Shown: positions 33,930-45,984 of the stretch, piece after piece
How positions within the stretch are numbered: position 1 is the first letter of the stretch
Layout of the letters: the number at the start of each line of letters is the position of its first letter
Origin: Timema cristinae
Taxonomy: Eukaryota > Arthropoda > Insecta > Phasmatodea > Timematidae
Reading direction: 5' to 3'
Assembly (NCBI GenBank): GCA_039000515.1
Contig: JBCFYV010000210.1
Location: 1-64,000 of the forward strand
Length of the DNA stretch: 64,000 nt
The notes under the pieces: generated by a model
Database searches by the model: none
What the model was told of the DNA's origin: nothing
The model's input: the letters and a program-made list of their open reading frames with translations, nothing else
Program-made: the position numbers and the translations under genes

Positions 33930-35535
33930 CTACATTGATTAGATGGAGAGTATCTTGGGTGACGATATAATTTGTATCTTTTTATCTATTTAGCCTCGTA
34001 TATGAGGCTTCCGTAATGCAGTAGTTAATATTCAACTTCCTCCAAGATTTATTTGTATGTATTGGTTGATAAATGTCATTTAGAACAAAGTTTATTATTG
34101 GGGAACAACAAATATACAGTTATCTAGAATAACTAATGTTATAATTAACTTAAAAGTTGTATGTGTATTTGCTATTAGATTTTACCAGTATTATTGGTTG
34201 GAGTTTATCACATTTCCCCCACAAGGTCACAGAGGTTCGTTGCGGTCATTATTTTCACTCTTCGGAGTACCGAATATTTCATAAATTGCGAGATCTGTAT
34301 AATGTTTAAATTATTTTCATATACATAAAGAGATAACATTGTAATGGTACTTTTTTGACCTCGAGATTACGATGAATATTTTCTTTTATAAGCTTTAGAA
34401 ACAAAAAATGAATTTCTTGATTCGTTCTTTCTTATCTATATCTTGGTTTAGAGCTGAAACAATTTTTCCGAGTTTTGAAACCTGGTATGTAGGATAAATA
34501 AATTTTTATCTATAGGAGTGATTAGAATTATATAATCAACCCTAAATTTAAAGACACTTTACAGGAGATTTTTATCGAAATCAACGATAAAAGTTTTAAT
34601 TAGTTTGTACCCAGACACTTTTTGATAGTACTAATAAAATGAGTCAACCAATTTTTCCAATAAAATGACTTGGAATGTTTTTACATAGGCGAATAATAAC
34701 AATGATAATAATATCGACACAATTATTTGAAATACGAAATTGTTCATCATTGTATAATTGTAAGATTATAAAACTAAACCAATTTTATAATAGATATATT
34801 TTTTATAAGTCAATAATTTCCTAAGGATAGGAAAAATAAAGTTTTAACACAGGTCTGGGAAATGAAGAGATTATTTATATGTTAGAAAATGGTGCTTTTT
34901 AACTATCATGTTTCTGCAACAATATATATTATTTCATTTCAATGATTTTATGTATTTAGTAAATGTTTCCACTTTTACTTAAAATAGCGAGAAAGTCGGT
35001 ATGGGGCACCATGCATTTATTTTTCCACAAAAATAGAGAGAAAATATTTATTTTATTCTAAAATTTAATTATTTGCGCCTATAAAATATAGCTTCTGACC
35101 TATTAAAAATATGATTTTACTATTTTGTCTGTGAAATTAAGAGTTATTTTTTGTTTTAACATAAACATAAAATATTGCATTGGGATTTTACAAAATTTCT
35201 GACTTTTAAATGTATTCAAATTATTTAATAACATATGTGATGACACTTCCCATCTTCCTATAATTGAACAACATTATTTTCAATCAAAATTATTTAAAAA
35301 CAAGATCAAGTCCCTTTGTTACTGTTAAGCATGATATATACCAGGTTTCCAATTTTTTTCCATTAATTATTTTGGTTTAAATGAATTGATAATAAAATTA
35401 AATACTCTATTCTTGAAAATCCACATATATGGAGAGGGAGAGTGGAAATGGTAAACCATTTAGTAAAATGCATCCCCAATCTACCCAAACGATGTTCTAT
35501 CTTTAATATCCCCATACTCATTGGTATGGTTAAAC
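33930..35535 (-). repeat. Repeat family X, copy 3 (inverted)
   Basis: Reverse complement of 52600-54100 and of 2230-2700. Matching blocks include AAACCTGGTATGTAGG (34478), the complement of the ACATACCAGG block in the other copies, CCAGACCTGTGTTAAAAC (complement) against 53333, and CCATTTCCACTCTCCCTC (complement) against 52680. Non-coding. Confidence 0.65.
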
Positions 35536-35689
35536 ACGGAAATAGCGCGTTACTAAACTACGCTTGACAGAGAAGCACGTTAATCGAGTTTCCTAGGACT
35601 AAGATAATCTTTTCTGTGAAAGCTTATCAGATCAGTTTAGTTTCTCAGCACTGAGACAATTCTGCCTGAGAGCTGATTACGTCAACACT

Positions 35690-37524
35690 GTGGAGGCCAG
35701 CAACCGTTATCCCTATTTATAAAAGTGGCAAGGATAAATTAGAGCCAACTAGTTATAGACCTATATTATTAACTAGTCGTGTATACAAAATATTAGAGAA
35801 AATGATCAATAAAAGATTTATATGATATTTAGAATCACGCAATCTTCTATCTGATATGCAATGTGGCTTTCGCCGTAGCCGATCCACGGTGGATCACCTT
35901 GTTCGCCTTGAGACAGCAGTTTCTGACGCCTTCCTCTATAAGCAACACCTCTTGGCGGTCTTATTTGATTTGGAGAAGGCTTACGACTCACCTGGCAGTA
36001 CGATATTTTAAAAACCCTGTTTAATTGGGGTTTCCGGGGGAACCTTCCTATTTTTATATATAATTTTGTGTGAGATAGACACTTCCGGGTAAGGTTAAAC
36101 AACAACTTATCCAATGAATTTATTCAAGAAAATGGGGTGCCTCAGGGTAGTATTTTAGGCTGTAAGCTGTTCGGTATTGCGATAAATAGCATTGTAGACA
36201 ACGTGCGCCTACCTGTTCGTTCATGCCTTTTCGTGGATGACTACGCAATTTATTGCAGTTTATCAAGTCTCCACAGGGCTGAACGGCAGATACAATTATC
36301 TGTCAACAATCTATGGATGTGGGCATCACGTAGTGACTTTACCTTCTCAGGGGCCAAGACGATGGTCATCCACTTCCATATATTACGCGGAGTACAGCTA
36401 GCCCCCAATATTTTAATGAACAACGTTGTTTTACCAGTCTCGGAGAGCGTAAGGTTTCTGGGACTTTTATTTGATTTTAAATTAACTAGGATTCCCCATA
36501 TAAAAGACCTGATAGCAGGTGTATCAAAGCACTGATTTACTTAATGTTGTTAGCGGTCGTTCTTGGGGTGCTGATAGGGAAATTTCGATTGCGCCTCTAA
36601 AGAGCTTTGGTGAGATCAAAGCTTGATTACGGTAGCTTTGTTTATGGCTCAGCTAAACCCTCGGCGTTAAAGATTCTAGGTAGTGTCCACCATGCTGGCA
36701 TTCGACTGGCTACTGGTGCCTTTCGTACCAGTCCAGTCATCAGCATCTGTGCCGACGCCGGTGAGCCCCCTCTTTCTTACCGGTGGTCCTATCTTCTGGC
36801 ATCTTACGTGTCGAAACTTCATTGCATGGCACAGCATGTTGCCTATCGTCCTGTGTTTCATCCCCCTAACCGTGTCTTGTATGAAACCAAATGGCGTAGT
36901 ACAAAGCCGGTTGGGATCAGGATGCTATCGGTTTTCGACACGTGTGGGATAGTCTTGCCAAAGGCTATCCCCACATCCTCAGGTCGAGTTTCTCCCTGGA
37001 AGATACGCCTACCTCAATGCCATTTTGACCTTGCCAAGTTCCCTAAAGGACCACCCACACTTTTTATACGAGAGGACCTTTAATGAGTTTCCTCGCAACC
37101 TGCTTTCGGGCTTTTAAACGCATTTACACGGATGGCTAAAAATGCGGGGCCCTCGTGGGATGTGCTTTTGTTGTGGAAGATCCAATTTTAAATTTGCTTT
37201 ACCTGGTGAATCCAGTGTTTTTACAGCTGAACTATATGCCATTTTTAAATCGTTATGTTTTGTATATCGTGTCACCGTTCTGTTCTCAGTTGCACGGATT
37301 CCATGAGTGCTCTGTTGGCATTGTCCACTCTCTACTCGTGGAATCCCCTCGTGCAGATGATTCATGAACAAATTTTAAAAATTGATTCATTAAGCATCCG
37401 GCTCGCCTTTTGCTGGATTCCTGGTCACGCGGTCTTTCAGGAAATGAACTGGCGGACCAGGGGCCAAGAGGCGGCAGCCTTCTCCGGAGGCGAGTCTGGG
37501 TGTCATGTTTTTAGACCTAAAGGG
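35690..37524 (+). pseudogene. I-superfamily LINE, long copy, 5' part (RT and RNase H)
   Basis: The longest LINE copy. RT motifs in order: ATVIPIYKSGKD and SYRPI (about 35705-35765), LSDMQCGFRRSRSTVDHLV (about 35850), LFDLEKAYD (about 35965), PQGSILG (36140), FVDDYAIY (36229-36252, the catalytic YxDD variant) and FLGLLFD (about 36458). The linker (36600-37080) and RNase H follow, with DSMSALL and CWIPGHA near 37420, where one base is missing relative to the other copies. At least four stops or frameshifts occur (35820, 36008, 36535, 37430). The start is 5'-truncated at about 35690. The reading resumes after a 2681-bp insertion, at 40206. Confidence 0.88.
36137..36535 (+). pseudogene. LINE reverse transcriptase, palm segment (largest open piece)
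   Basis: A 132-codon open stretch of the RT palm: MPQGSILGCKLFGIAINS, then the active-site loop FVDDYAIYCSL around residue 31, and SGAKTMVIHF and ESVRFLGLLFD, which are RT motifs D and E. Conserved in all RNase H-bearing I-superfamily LINEs. The upstream and downstream parts of the same polypeptide are in other frames, so no complete enzyme is encoded. Confidence 0.85.
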
Positions 37525-38470
37525 ACGTCCGTGAATTTGCCCCCCTACTTTTAAAAATTCAAGTTTTTTTTATTGCAATCGCTTGTTCTTCGTTTGTTCC
37601 GGATTGTTCCGCAAAAATTTTCGTTTGTTACATTTGATAGCCCACAAATGATATGTTTAAATTGGGGTGGGCCAACTTCACGGTAGCCCCCCCCTACAAA
37701 AACACTTTAAAATTCAAGTTTTTATGATCGCCATCGTTTGTTCTTCGTTTGTTCCGGATTGTTCTGCAAAAAGTTCGTTTGTTCCCATTCGTTCTCGCAC
37801 AAATTAGGCGTGAACTTGTGGCGCTTTGTTTACTCATGAGGGGCTAACTTCACGGTAGCCCCCCCACTTTTAAAAATTCAAGTTTTTATGATTGCAATCG
37901 TTTGTTCTTTGTTAGTTCCGGATTGTTCTGCAAAAAGTTTCGTTTGTTCCACATTCGTTCTCGCACAAATGAGGCGTGAACTTGTGGCACTTTGTTTACT
38001 CATGAGGGGCTAACTTCACGGTAGCCCCCCCACTTTTAAAAATTCAAGTTTTTATGATTGCAATCGTTTTTTCTTCGTTTGTTCCGGATTGTTCCGCAAT
38101 AACTTTCGTTTGTTCCATTTTGATAGCCCCACAATGATATGTTTACATTGGGGGGGCCAACTTCACGGTAGCCTCCCCACTTGTAAAAATTCAAGTTTTT
38201 ATGATCGCAATCGTTTTTTCTTCGTTGTTCCGGATTGTTCCGCAAAAAGTTTCGTTTGTTCCGCATTCGTTCTTGCACAAATGGTGCATGAACTTGTGGT
38301 GCTTTGTTTACTAATGAGGGGTTAACTTCACGGTAGCCCTCCAATTTTTAAAATTCAAGTTTTTATGATCGCAATCGTTTGTTCTTCGTTTGTTCCGGAC
38401 TGTTCCGCAAAAAGTTTCATTAGTTCCACATTCGGTCTTACACAAATGGGACGTGAACTTGTGATCCGCT
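37525..38470. repeat. Left arm of the foldback-like element: six tandem units
   Basis: AACTTCACGGTAGCC marks units near 37674, 37847, 38011, 38157 and 38323, after a terminal unit starting at the tip. Spacing is 173, 164, 146 and 166 bp. Each unit carries CGTTTGTTCC-type motifs two or three times and a GTGAACTTGTGG block in most units. Confidence 0.85.
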
Positions 38471-38866
38471 ATAGTTCCATAATGCAATAGTTTAATTATT
38501 GTTTAAAGGACTTTCATTGCATAGCTATTTTTTGGTTTAAATTTGTAAAGCGTGTGATCGATTTAGGCGTATGCATTCATTTCAATATTTTATTTAAATT
38601 CTTCGAACCAAAGCTACTACTTACTACATCATAACTGTAATAGTAGCAAACAAAAGGGAGGTGTGGTGTCAACCGTGAGGAGAACCTAATTCTGAGCTCA
38701 CTGGATTGAGGGGTAAAGGGGGGCGGTTAATGTCAATGCTATAGACCTATAGTCTAGACACAGAGGGTGGCACTTTCTTCACTTGAGGCCCTGTAAGACT
38801 GCACAAGCTCTCACACAAAAGGCCATTCATCAACACTAGTGACACTTGTTTATTTAGAGTTTGTAA

Positions 38867-39403
38867 TGGCCCGTCTACAACCAAATAGGTACCCGCTTGT
38901 CGGACTCACAATAACGAAATCCCAAATGCACTTGTAATTACTCTTCTCTTAAATACAAAATATACTGTCTACAATGAAAAGTCGTAAGACTTTATTTCAA
39001 CCAATAGGAATAAACATCAATGATGACTATAAAAGTCAAATTCATATTAATGTTTTCAAATAAGAAATGAATATTTAAAAAATATTTAAATGGTTAAATA
39101 CACATGATTTTAATTAAAAATCCTGTATTCCTTACTATACATTTCCAAGCTTGTTATCATAGACTAAATAACTTCAAAGTATTTGATTTTAGTAGTCCAT
39201 CCATTATGGTTTTTTATTGGCTGAACGCAATCCAACGTAACTACATAAACGCAAGAGATGGACAGTGTTCATCTCCTCCCGACAAGCGGTCCGACAGTTC
39301 CGACATACGATTGTGTTTGCGTAAGTTATTGTAAACAGATAAAATTATGTTATTGCGTAATTGCGAGTCCGACAAGCGGGTGCGTTTGGTTGTAGACGGG
39401 CCA
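38867..39403. mobile_element. Harbinger-type MITE (537 bp) nested in the foldback-like element
   Basis: TAA duplicated at 38864-38866 and 39404-39406. Terminal inverted repeats begin TGGCCCGTCTACAACCAAA (left) with the complement at the right end, and include CGCTTGTCGGACTC / GAGTCCGACAAGCG. The 3-bp TAA target and GGCCCGT ends match the Harbinger element at 20061. Non-coding. Confidence 0.8.
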
Positions 39404-39822
39404 TAAGAGATCTAAGAACGAACAAACTAAAATACGATGAACAATAATCTGGAATAAACTAAAGAAAATTATAAGAATACATATTCAAATTTTGTTATTT
39501 AACTAAATAAGTGGGAAAATGGAGCTAGGCATATTGATAAATATATATATATTAATTTTAAAGCCATTAACAGGAAATAAACACATTCTTCTAAAATCAA
39601 TTTAAAACAAAATAAACATAAACAGGTTTAGGAATATTCAATAAAACTAACAACAAACTTCAAACAAAAAATGTTTAAGTTTTGAAATAATAAAGGTGAG
39701 CTCCTACTAACAAAAATATGCGAGGCTTTGAAAAAGGAATTATGGAAAAACCTTAAACAAAATCTAAAATGAGCCAAGAACAAATTATTAATTGCGAAGT
39801 GTGTGTGTTTGTTTGCCTGTGT

Positions 39823-39824
<2 letters not shown>

Positions 39825-39869
<45 letters not shown>
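39825..39869. repeat. (GT)n microsatellite
   Basis: About 22 GT units, preceded by shorter GTGTGTGT runs from 39799, inside the loop of the foldback-like element. Confidence 0.97.
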
Positions 39870-39870
<1 letters not shown>

Positions 39871-39988
39871 TGAGGGATGATGGTGAGAAGGGATGGAGTT
39901 GCATAAGGATGCTAAGACACACTCCTAATGTAAATAAGTCATGTGTTGTCCCACAAAAACCAAATGTGCTTATTATTTTTTAGGGGAA

Positions 39989-40205
39989 CCATCCGGAACA
40001 AGTGAAGAACAAACGATTGCAATCATAAAAACTTGAATTTTAAAAGTTGGGGGGCTACCGTGAAGTTAGCCCCTCATGAGTAAACAAAGCGCCACAAGTT
40101 CACGCCTCAATTGTGCAAGAACGAATGCGGAACAAACGAAGAACAAACGACTGCGATCATAAAAACTTGAATTTTTAAAAGTGGGGGGGCCAACTTCACG
40201 GACGT
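39989..40205. repeat. Right arm of the foldback-like element
   Basis: The inverted counterpart of the left-arm unit: AATCATAAAAACTTGAATTT, GGGGGGCTACCGTGAAGTTA and CACAAGTTCACGCCTCA, ending at the tip TTCACGGACGT. About 1.3 units, against six on the left, so the arms are strongly asymmetric. Confidence 0.85.
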
Positions 40206-40994
40206 CCTAAAGGGTTATGTTCGGCGTGGGGTCTTACGCACCTGGCACGAGCAGAGGGTCTCGACCCCTGCTCAGAACAAGCTGCGGTCCATCAGGGACG
40301 GTGTGTCGCGGTGGCCCTCTTCTATACGAAAGTCTAGAAGAGAGGAGGTCATCGTGACGAGACTCCGCGTCGGACACACATCATTGACCCATGGGTTTTT
40401 ATTGAGAGGGGACCCACCCCCAGTGTGTGAATTTTGCGATGCTCCTCTGAGTGTGTATCACATTTTGGTGGAATGTCGTAAATATGCCCCTATCCGTCTG
40501 GCTCTTGATTTTAAAGGTGACCTACGTATTTTATTACGCGATATCGCGGATGGAGTTATTTGTTTACTCCGTTTTATACGCCAGGCGGATCTTTTTAATG
40601 CCATTTGAGTCACTTTTATAAAGTGGCTCATTTGGATATTATCTCATATTGAGATATTTTTAACATTCTTTGATACTTTTGTTTTTACGTTTTAACAGTT
40701 TTATTACAATTTAACATGTTGTTTTGTCTTTTTAACGTATTATCATTTTAACATGTTTTGTCTTTTTAACGTGTTATATTTTAATATGTTTGTTTTGTCT
40801 TTTTATTGGAGTGATACACTTGTGGTTTTTTTTAGCAGGTGTATCACTTAATTTATACCAAGAGCCCATTTGAGCACTCCTATGGAGTGTCTCAGATGGT
40901 GAATGTTTTATCTCTTTCCCCTATGGGGATTTTATTATGTTTATAATATATTTCAAGGCCCTAATGACTTATATGTGTCGATGGGCCTTTAAAC

Positions 40995-41025
<31 letters not shown>

Positions 41026-41035
41026 TTAGTTACAC
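40206..41035 (+). pseudogene. I-superfamily LINE, long copy, 3' part and tail
   Basis: Continues the LINE after the foldback-like insertion. The C-terminal tail is open at 40303-40608 (SRWPSSIRKSRREEVIVTRL, then the zinc knuckle VCEFCDAPLSVYHILVEC) and ends NAI-stop, as at 1787. The 3' UTR repeats the hairpin series of the other copy, including a perfect GTGATACAC/GTGTATCAC stem at 40811-40848, CACTCC-TAT-GGAGTG, CCCC-TAT-GGGG and AAGGCCC/GGGCCTT. It ends in (AAT)n to about 41024. Confidence 0.88.
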
Positions 41036-41160
41036 TGTGATTTATTCCAATAAAGAACTTATTTTTTGAATTAGGTTAAAGTCAGATCCATTATTAGATA
41101 AATGCAGTATGTGCAATAAGTATTAATTCATACAGTGTTCAATGATGAAGAAAATTCTAT

Positions 41161-41942
41161 GAATGTAATACTGACAATAGTATACAGCCGTTAGAGGAAG
41201 AGGGCATTAGGGTAGTGTAATTGATAACAGGCTACATACAACCTCTAGAGAAAGAGGTCATTATTGTAGTGTTATTGAAAACTGTCCACAGCTGTAAGAG
41301 GAAAATGTCATTGGGATTGTGATATTTAAACCAGTATACAGCCATTGAAGAAGAAGACACTAGGATAGTGATATTGACGACAATATGAAGTTGTTAGAGG
41401 AATATGTCATTAGGGTAGTGATAGTAACCAAATCAAATTCTACAGCCTGTATAGAAAGATGCCATTAGGATAGTGATATTGACAAAGGTCTATATTCGTT
41501 AAAGGAATAGGATACTATGGTAGTGACATTGAATATAGTCTACAGGTGTTAGATGAAGATGCTATTTGTGTAGTGATATTAACAACTATCTATAGCCATT
41601 GAGGGAGAGGGTTAGGATAATATATTGACAATAGTCTAAATTCTTTAAAGAATGAGAGCATAAGGTTAGTGATATTGAGAAAATTCTACAACCGTTAGAG
41701 GGAAAAGGCCTTAATGACGTGATATTGGCAATATTTTATAGCCATTAGAGTAAAAGGGCATTAGGGTAGTGATAATAACAAGAGCCAACATCCGTTAGAA
41801 GATGAAAGCCTTAGGTAGTAATATAGACAACAGTCTAGAGCCTTTAGAGAACGAGGTTATTAGAGTAGTGATATTGACAACAGTCTACAACCGTTAGAGG
41901 TAGAGTTGGTTAGGGTAGTGATATTTACATTAGTCTACAGCT
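41161..41942. repeat. Minisatellite, about 50-bp unit, about 16 copies
   Basis: Degenerate tandem units of the form GTTAGAGGAAGAGGGCATTA + GGGTAGTGATATTGACAACA + GTCTACAGCC. Copy-to-copy divergence is high and units vary by a few bases in length. Two units are present at the matching place of family Y copy 1 (5266-5345), so the array expanded in this copy. Confidence 0.85.
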
Positions 41943-42654
41943 TTGTAATTATGAGTAATTTAGTATAGAAATATGTACACTATAAAATTAATCTTAAACT
42001 ATAAGATTTTCCTTTTTCTTCACATTGGCCTTTTTTGTTATACGCATAAGTACTAACAACATTTATTTGTTAAGAATGAGGGAGGTATTTTAGAGTAAAT
42101 GCACTCACATTTACATTTAAAAAATATAATTTGCTCAAACTTCGATTCCTATGGTATTGAATAAAATAATAATCACAAAAAAGTGTCTAGAATGTAATTA
42201 TAAATAAGGACTTCAAGTAACAATTTTAATCAATTTGTAAAATGAATTACAAAGACCTGGGAAGCTGGGAAGAGTACATAAATAAAAAATGACAAACGTG
42301 TATCAATATAATTCATTTACACAAAAATGTAATCTTTGTTGTTTATGTTGTTATAGAAAAGAAATTTAAAATATCATTTGTAAGTGGCACCAAGCCTTTA
42401 TAAAATTGATTTTAAGTTTCAATTAGAGTATATTTAAAACATGAATACATTAGTACATATATTTAAAGATTGTAACGTTATTTAAGATTTGGATTGGAGA
42501 AATATATAATTCAACCTATAAATAATATTAATAAATTAAATCTACTTTCTTATTCTTTTGTTCCCTTCACCTTATTTGATCTTTAGACTTTTATGACGAC
42601 ATGTTTTATTGTTATGTTAAATCATTTTAAGTTCTAAGGAAAATCAATGTTGTA

Positions 42655-43760
42655 ATATTATGGGGGGGGAGTTAGTATAAAACTTCGCTCCCTCAATGAC
42701 CAACTCCGTCGGTAGTGCACCTAAAAAAACCGAGACTCTAACCTCTCGAGGTATCCGTGGTGATGTAGCAAGGAAGGATATTTTTGTGGCTTTAATGTGG
42801 TCCAGTAGCGATAGACATAATTACCAGGTAAGCTTACCCTCTGATATGTATCCACGGTAATCCTGTAGCTCGTCGTGAAGTGTTAAATACTAGTAAAATA
42901 AAAGGGTGGGCGCCAGTGATTTGAGTGATACTCACAAAATAAATGACTCTTTTATGAGCTTGAAAAGGGACCAACAATTTCACAAGAAGGGTGGAAAGTA
43001 AATGTAAAAAGATAGAAGTAAAGAAAAAGAAAAAGTCATATGGTAAGTATAGTGAAAATTTAAATATCTAAGACTCAAATACTTAAAGAGTGTATATATT
43101 TTAATTGTGGCATTTGTAATTTTAAAAGAAAGTCCTACCTATCCGGTACCAGAATAATTTATAAATCTAAGTCGTGAAACATTGCGGCATAAGAGCCGTT
43201 ATGTAAAATAACATATATTAATTGGTGGTAACCGTGAATTAGTGTTCCTGAACTGTCAATAATAATAATAAAACATCTCACTGGTTTTCCTGTAGTACTT
43301 GAGGTGTTGATGCCAAACACAAGTTGCATACCATTCTCTGACCATGGCTGCAGCACTCACACTTCTAGATCTTCAAAATGAACAAAGCCGCTCATTCATC
43401 TCACGAATCTTCCCCGTTTGAGAAAAAAATGAGGTCCAGTCCTCGACTCCAACCGGCTCTCACTGATGGAACGGAAAACTTCATACCTCAAATTCAATCC
43501 TTTGTATTTACATTCACATTTATTTCATGTCTCAAAACCAGCGCGTCAATTTTCTTTTTCTTAGAGTCCTTCTCTCTTATATCTTCTAACATTGATTGCC
43601 ATGGTAAACAAAACAAACAAAAAACATAGAGGTTGCATAAATATAGAGGTTTATAGAGGATGGATTTCATTAGTTATTTCAAGCTTCCATCAGGGGACGT
43701 AACATAGGTAAACGATTGTAATGTCCCGCCACCTTCATGAACACATGAATTAGGACGGGA
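42655..43760. other. Copy-specific insert in family Y, unidentified
   Basis: About 1.1 kb with no counterpart in family Y copy 1, where the matching sequence is continuous near 6000-6020. It is GC-richer than its surroundings and starts with a G-run (TATGGGGGGGGAG). Minus-strand codons at 43159-43356 (PWSENGMQLVFGINTSSTTG, then RCFIIIIDSSG) and plus-strand codons from 43378 are open, but neither was recognised. No terminal repeats or target duplications were found. Confidence 0.4.
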
Positions 43761-44302
43761 TATTGTTTACAATGTATTATGAAATATTATTTAGATGTTA
43801 ATAAAATTGTCCCCAAACATAATAAAGCTAAACATTGGAATAGTAAGCGAAATTAGAAGATAGTATACGAAATATTAAATAAATTATTAATAAAATTAAC
43901 AAACTTATTTGTGATGAAGTTGATTTGTTTAAAATACTATTGGTGGAAGATTTGTGAAATTTTTATTTATTATAACGTATTAACATTTTGTGGACTGATT
44001 AACAATAAGTGGTAAGCTACCAATAGAATAAATAAAATAAAATAATTATAAATTAGATATTGTTGCTAGTATAATGTATGTGCAATTTATATGATGGGTA
44101 AATATAGATAGATATATTATTGTTATTTTTTCAAAGGTGTGGAATTGAATTAAAATAAGGTACATGAATCTACGGTATTAATCTTCTTGATTGTGGTTCC
44201 AATAGGCTAGAATGGTTGGAACGAGGATTACGTTTTAGTTTGCCATTTTGAGGTAGTTTTCTAATTGTGATAATAAGGGATTGATTTAAAAAGAAAAATC
44301 AT

Positions 44303-44640
44303 TTGAAATGTTGTTGCTGTTTAGAATGGCCGTTTGTAGGTGTAGGTTTTCCGAAATGCCCATCATCCAAACTCAGCTCTGAAAATCAAAGTAATATCTA
44401 CAAATTGACACGTGAATGTAAGTTTGTATACATAGGCCTGATCGGAGTAATACTTTCTATTCGATTTGATGAGCACATTATTGAATTTAAATACAATAGA
44501 TGCAAATACAAATTCGCCAAACTTCTAAAACCTTCCGGTAATCACGTAATAACCGATTATTAAGTGCGTGAAACTTTTACAATCCTTTTCAAAATGTCTC
44601 AATATGACATTGTGTAATACCTACACTTTTAAACTGCCAT
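44303..44640 (+). pseudogene. Penelope-like GIY-YIG endonuclease relic (best copy)
   Basis: An 86-codon frame from 44303 reads through the nuclease core: SNIYKLTRECKFVYIGLIG (the GIY and YIG strands), then IRFDEHIIEFKYNRCKYKF (the catalytic Arg and the EH-type helix), and KLLKPSGNHVITDY with the C-terminal His region. It then stops. This is the endonuclease that Penelope-like elements carry after their RT. Bounded by inverted repeats (AGAATGGCCGTTTG with TGTAGGTTTTCCG at 44323-44352; complement near 44618-44650). No RT lies upstream, so only the nuclease end is preserved. Confidence 0.68.
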
Positions 44641-45984
44641 TCTAAACAGACACATGATTTTATTAGGACAAACAAAACATAAGGATATTTAACTCTTAAG
44701 TCCTAGAATAATACCCGACTAACTGCTTGCTAATGCCAATTGTCCTGGTTTAATCGCAGTCAAACCCACTTGAATATACAGATTTATGATTGTAATTTCG
44801 AGCGTACCATTCAAGTTTCGAATTAAATTGTCGAATATTATGTATTCTAAAATATTAATCATTTCGAGTCATCGGACATCCCAAATTAATATTATTATAT
44901 TCATTTAATTTTTTGAATGTATAAAAAATATGTAACAGTAATAGGGTCCATCTAATTTGTAAGCATGGTCATGCTGCCCTCCGGTTGCTGACCTCTAGTC
45001 TCAATGAAGATGTTAGTAATGTCGAGTTTCTACCCTTGAAATAACATTAATGGATAAGTGATTGGTTGTGGTGTACTTTGTGTGATGCTTTAATCTTTGT
45101 TAGTTATGTAATTCGTACTACGATACGAATATAATGAAAGCTATTATAAAAATGGCGATAGTTGCAAAACACTCTCAATACAGCCGTGTGGATTTTGAGC
45201 TCGAAACGACCCATTATCGGCAAACCAAACTAAACGATCTTAACGTCTATTCTGCATGACCACCAATATGTACTATGATAATAATATAAATTATTTGTAG
45301 GGTTTATATTAAATAAAAGATAAAATGACCATTAAAATACTGAGACCAAGATATAGAAATAAAAAATAATGTTAGTTTTAACATTACAGTTAGACTAAAT
45401 TTATATAAATTTAGGTGTACTGACAAAATATTATATTTGTATCATTTAGAGTTACGTACTTGCTGGAATATATCAATAAAATCAATTTTAACAACATTAT
45501 ATGACATGTATTATTTAGAGTTAATATAAATCCAACACATTGTTTACAACTCTCCAACAATAAGATTATTATTACAATTGACCCAATAATGCATATTCGT
45601 TTCCCCGGAAATGGTTGAAATAAACCATAACTTCATTGGTCTATCTCGTTGACTATCTTGAACTACAATTTTATGAATAAAAATATGTATTTGACTTGAG
45701 ACTGACCAAATATTTATTATCTTCCTCCTGACCCTGATAAGTTCCAGGTGGTTTAAGGAACTGTCTAGAGTTGCCGGGAACAACATGATCGGATACAAAA
45801 TGTCGATGTTGGGAAACTACAAGGTGAGACAGTTGCTTACTTTAAATGTACATAGTTTAATGCGATTTGGTTCAATACATTCGAAAAAACCTGTATATTA
45901 ATATCTACAGACAAGCTGAAAACCATTGTAATTACGTCACAGACCGTATTGAAGGAATCACAGTTCAATTAATTTAAATTAGAT

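Larger units (their letters stand above)
37525..40205. mobile_element. Foldback-like DNA transposon with tandem-repeat arms, 9-bp target duplication
   Basis: A 2681-bp insertion exactly splitting the LINE. The 9-bp target CCTAAAGGG is duplicated perfectly at 37516-37524 and 40206-40214, and the empty site is seen intact in the LINE copy at about 1384-1400. Perfect 11-bp tips are ACGTCCGTGAA and TTCACGGACGT. The left arm (to about 38470) is six tandem units of 146-173 bp built on CTTCACGGTAGCCCCCC, then AATTCAAGTTTTTATGAT and GTTTGTTCCGGATTGTTC. The right arm (39989-40205) is about 1.3 units in inverted orientation. Satellite-like inverted arms and a 9-bp duplication resemble Drosophila Foldback; a 9-bp duplication is also normal for Mutator-like elements. 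No transposase was found in the loop. Confidence 0.87.

Noticed and set aside
36676..37371. Minus-strand frames
   Set aside because: Antisense of the LINE linker and RNase H region.
37255..37554. Independent small gene at the LINE/foldback junction
   Set aside because: It is the LINE RNase H region in a shifted frame, running on into the foldback-like tip.
38036..38344. 102-codon minus-strand frame
   Set aside because: Lies entirely inside the tandem units of the foldback-like arm and repeats itself (NFLRNNPEQRRKND-type), so it is an artefact of the repeat.
39792..39983. Frame with a Cys-Val run
   Set aside because: Produced by translation of the (GT)n microsatellite.
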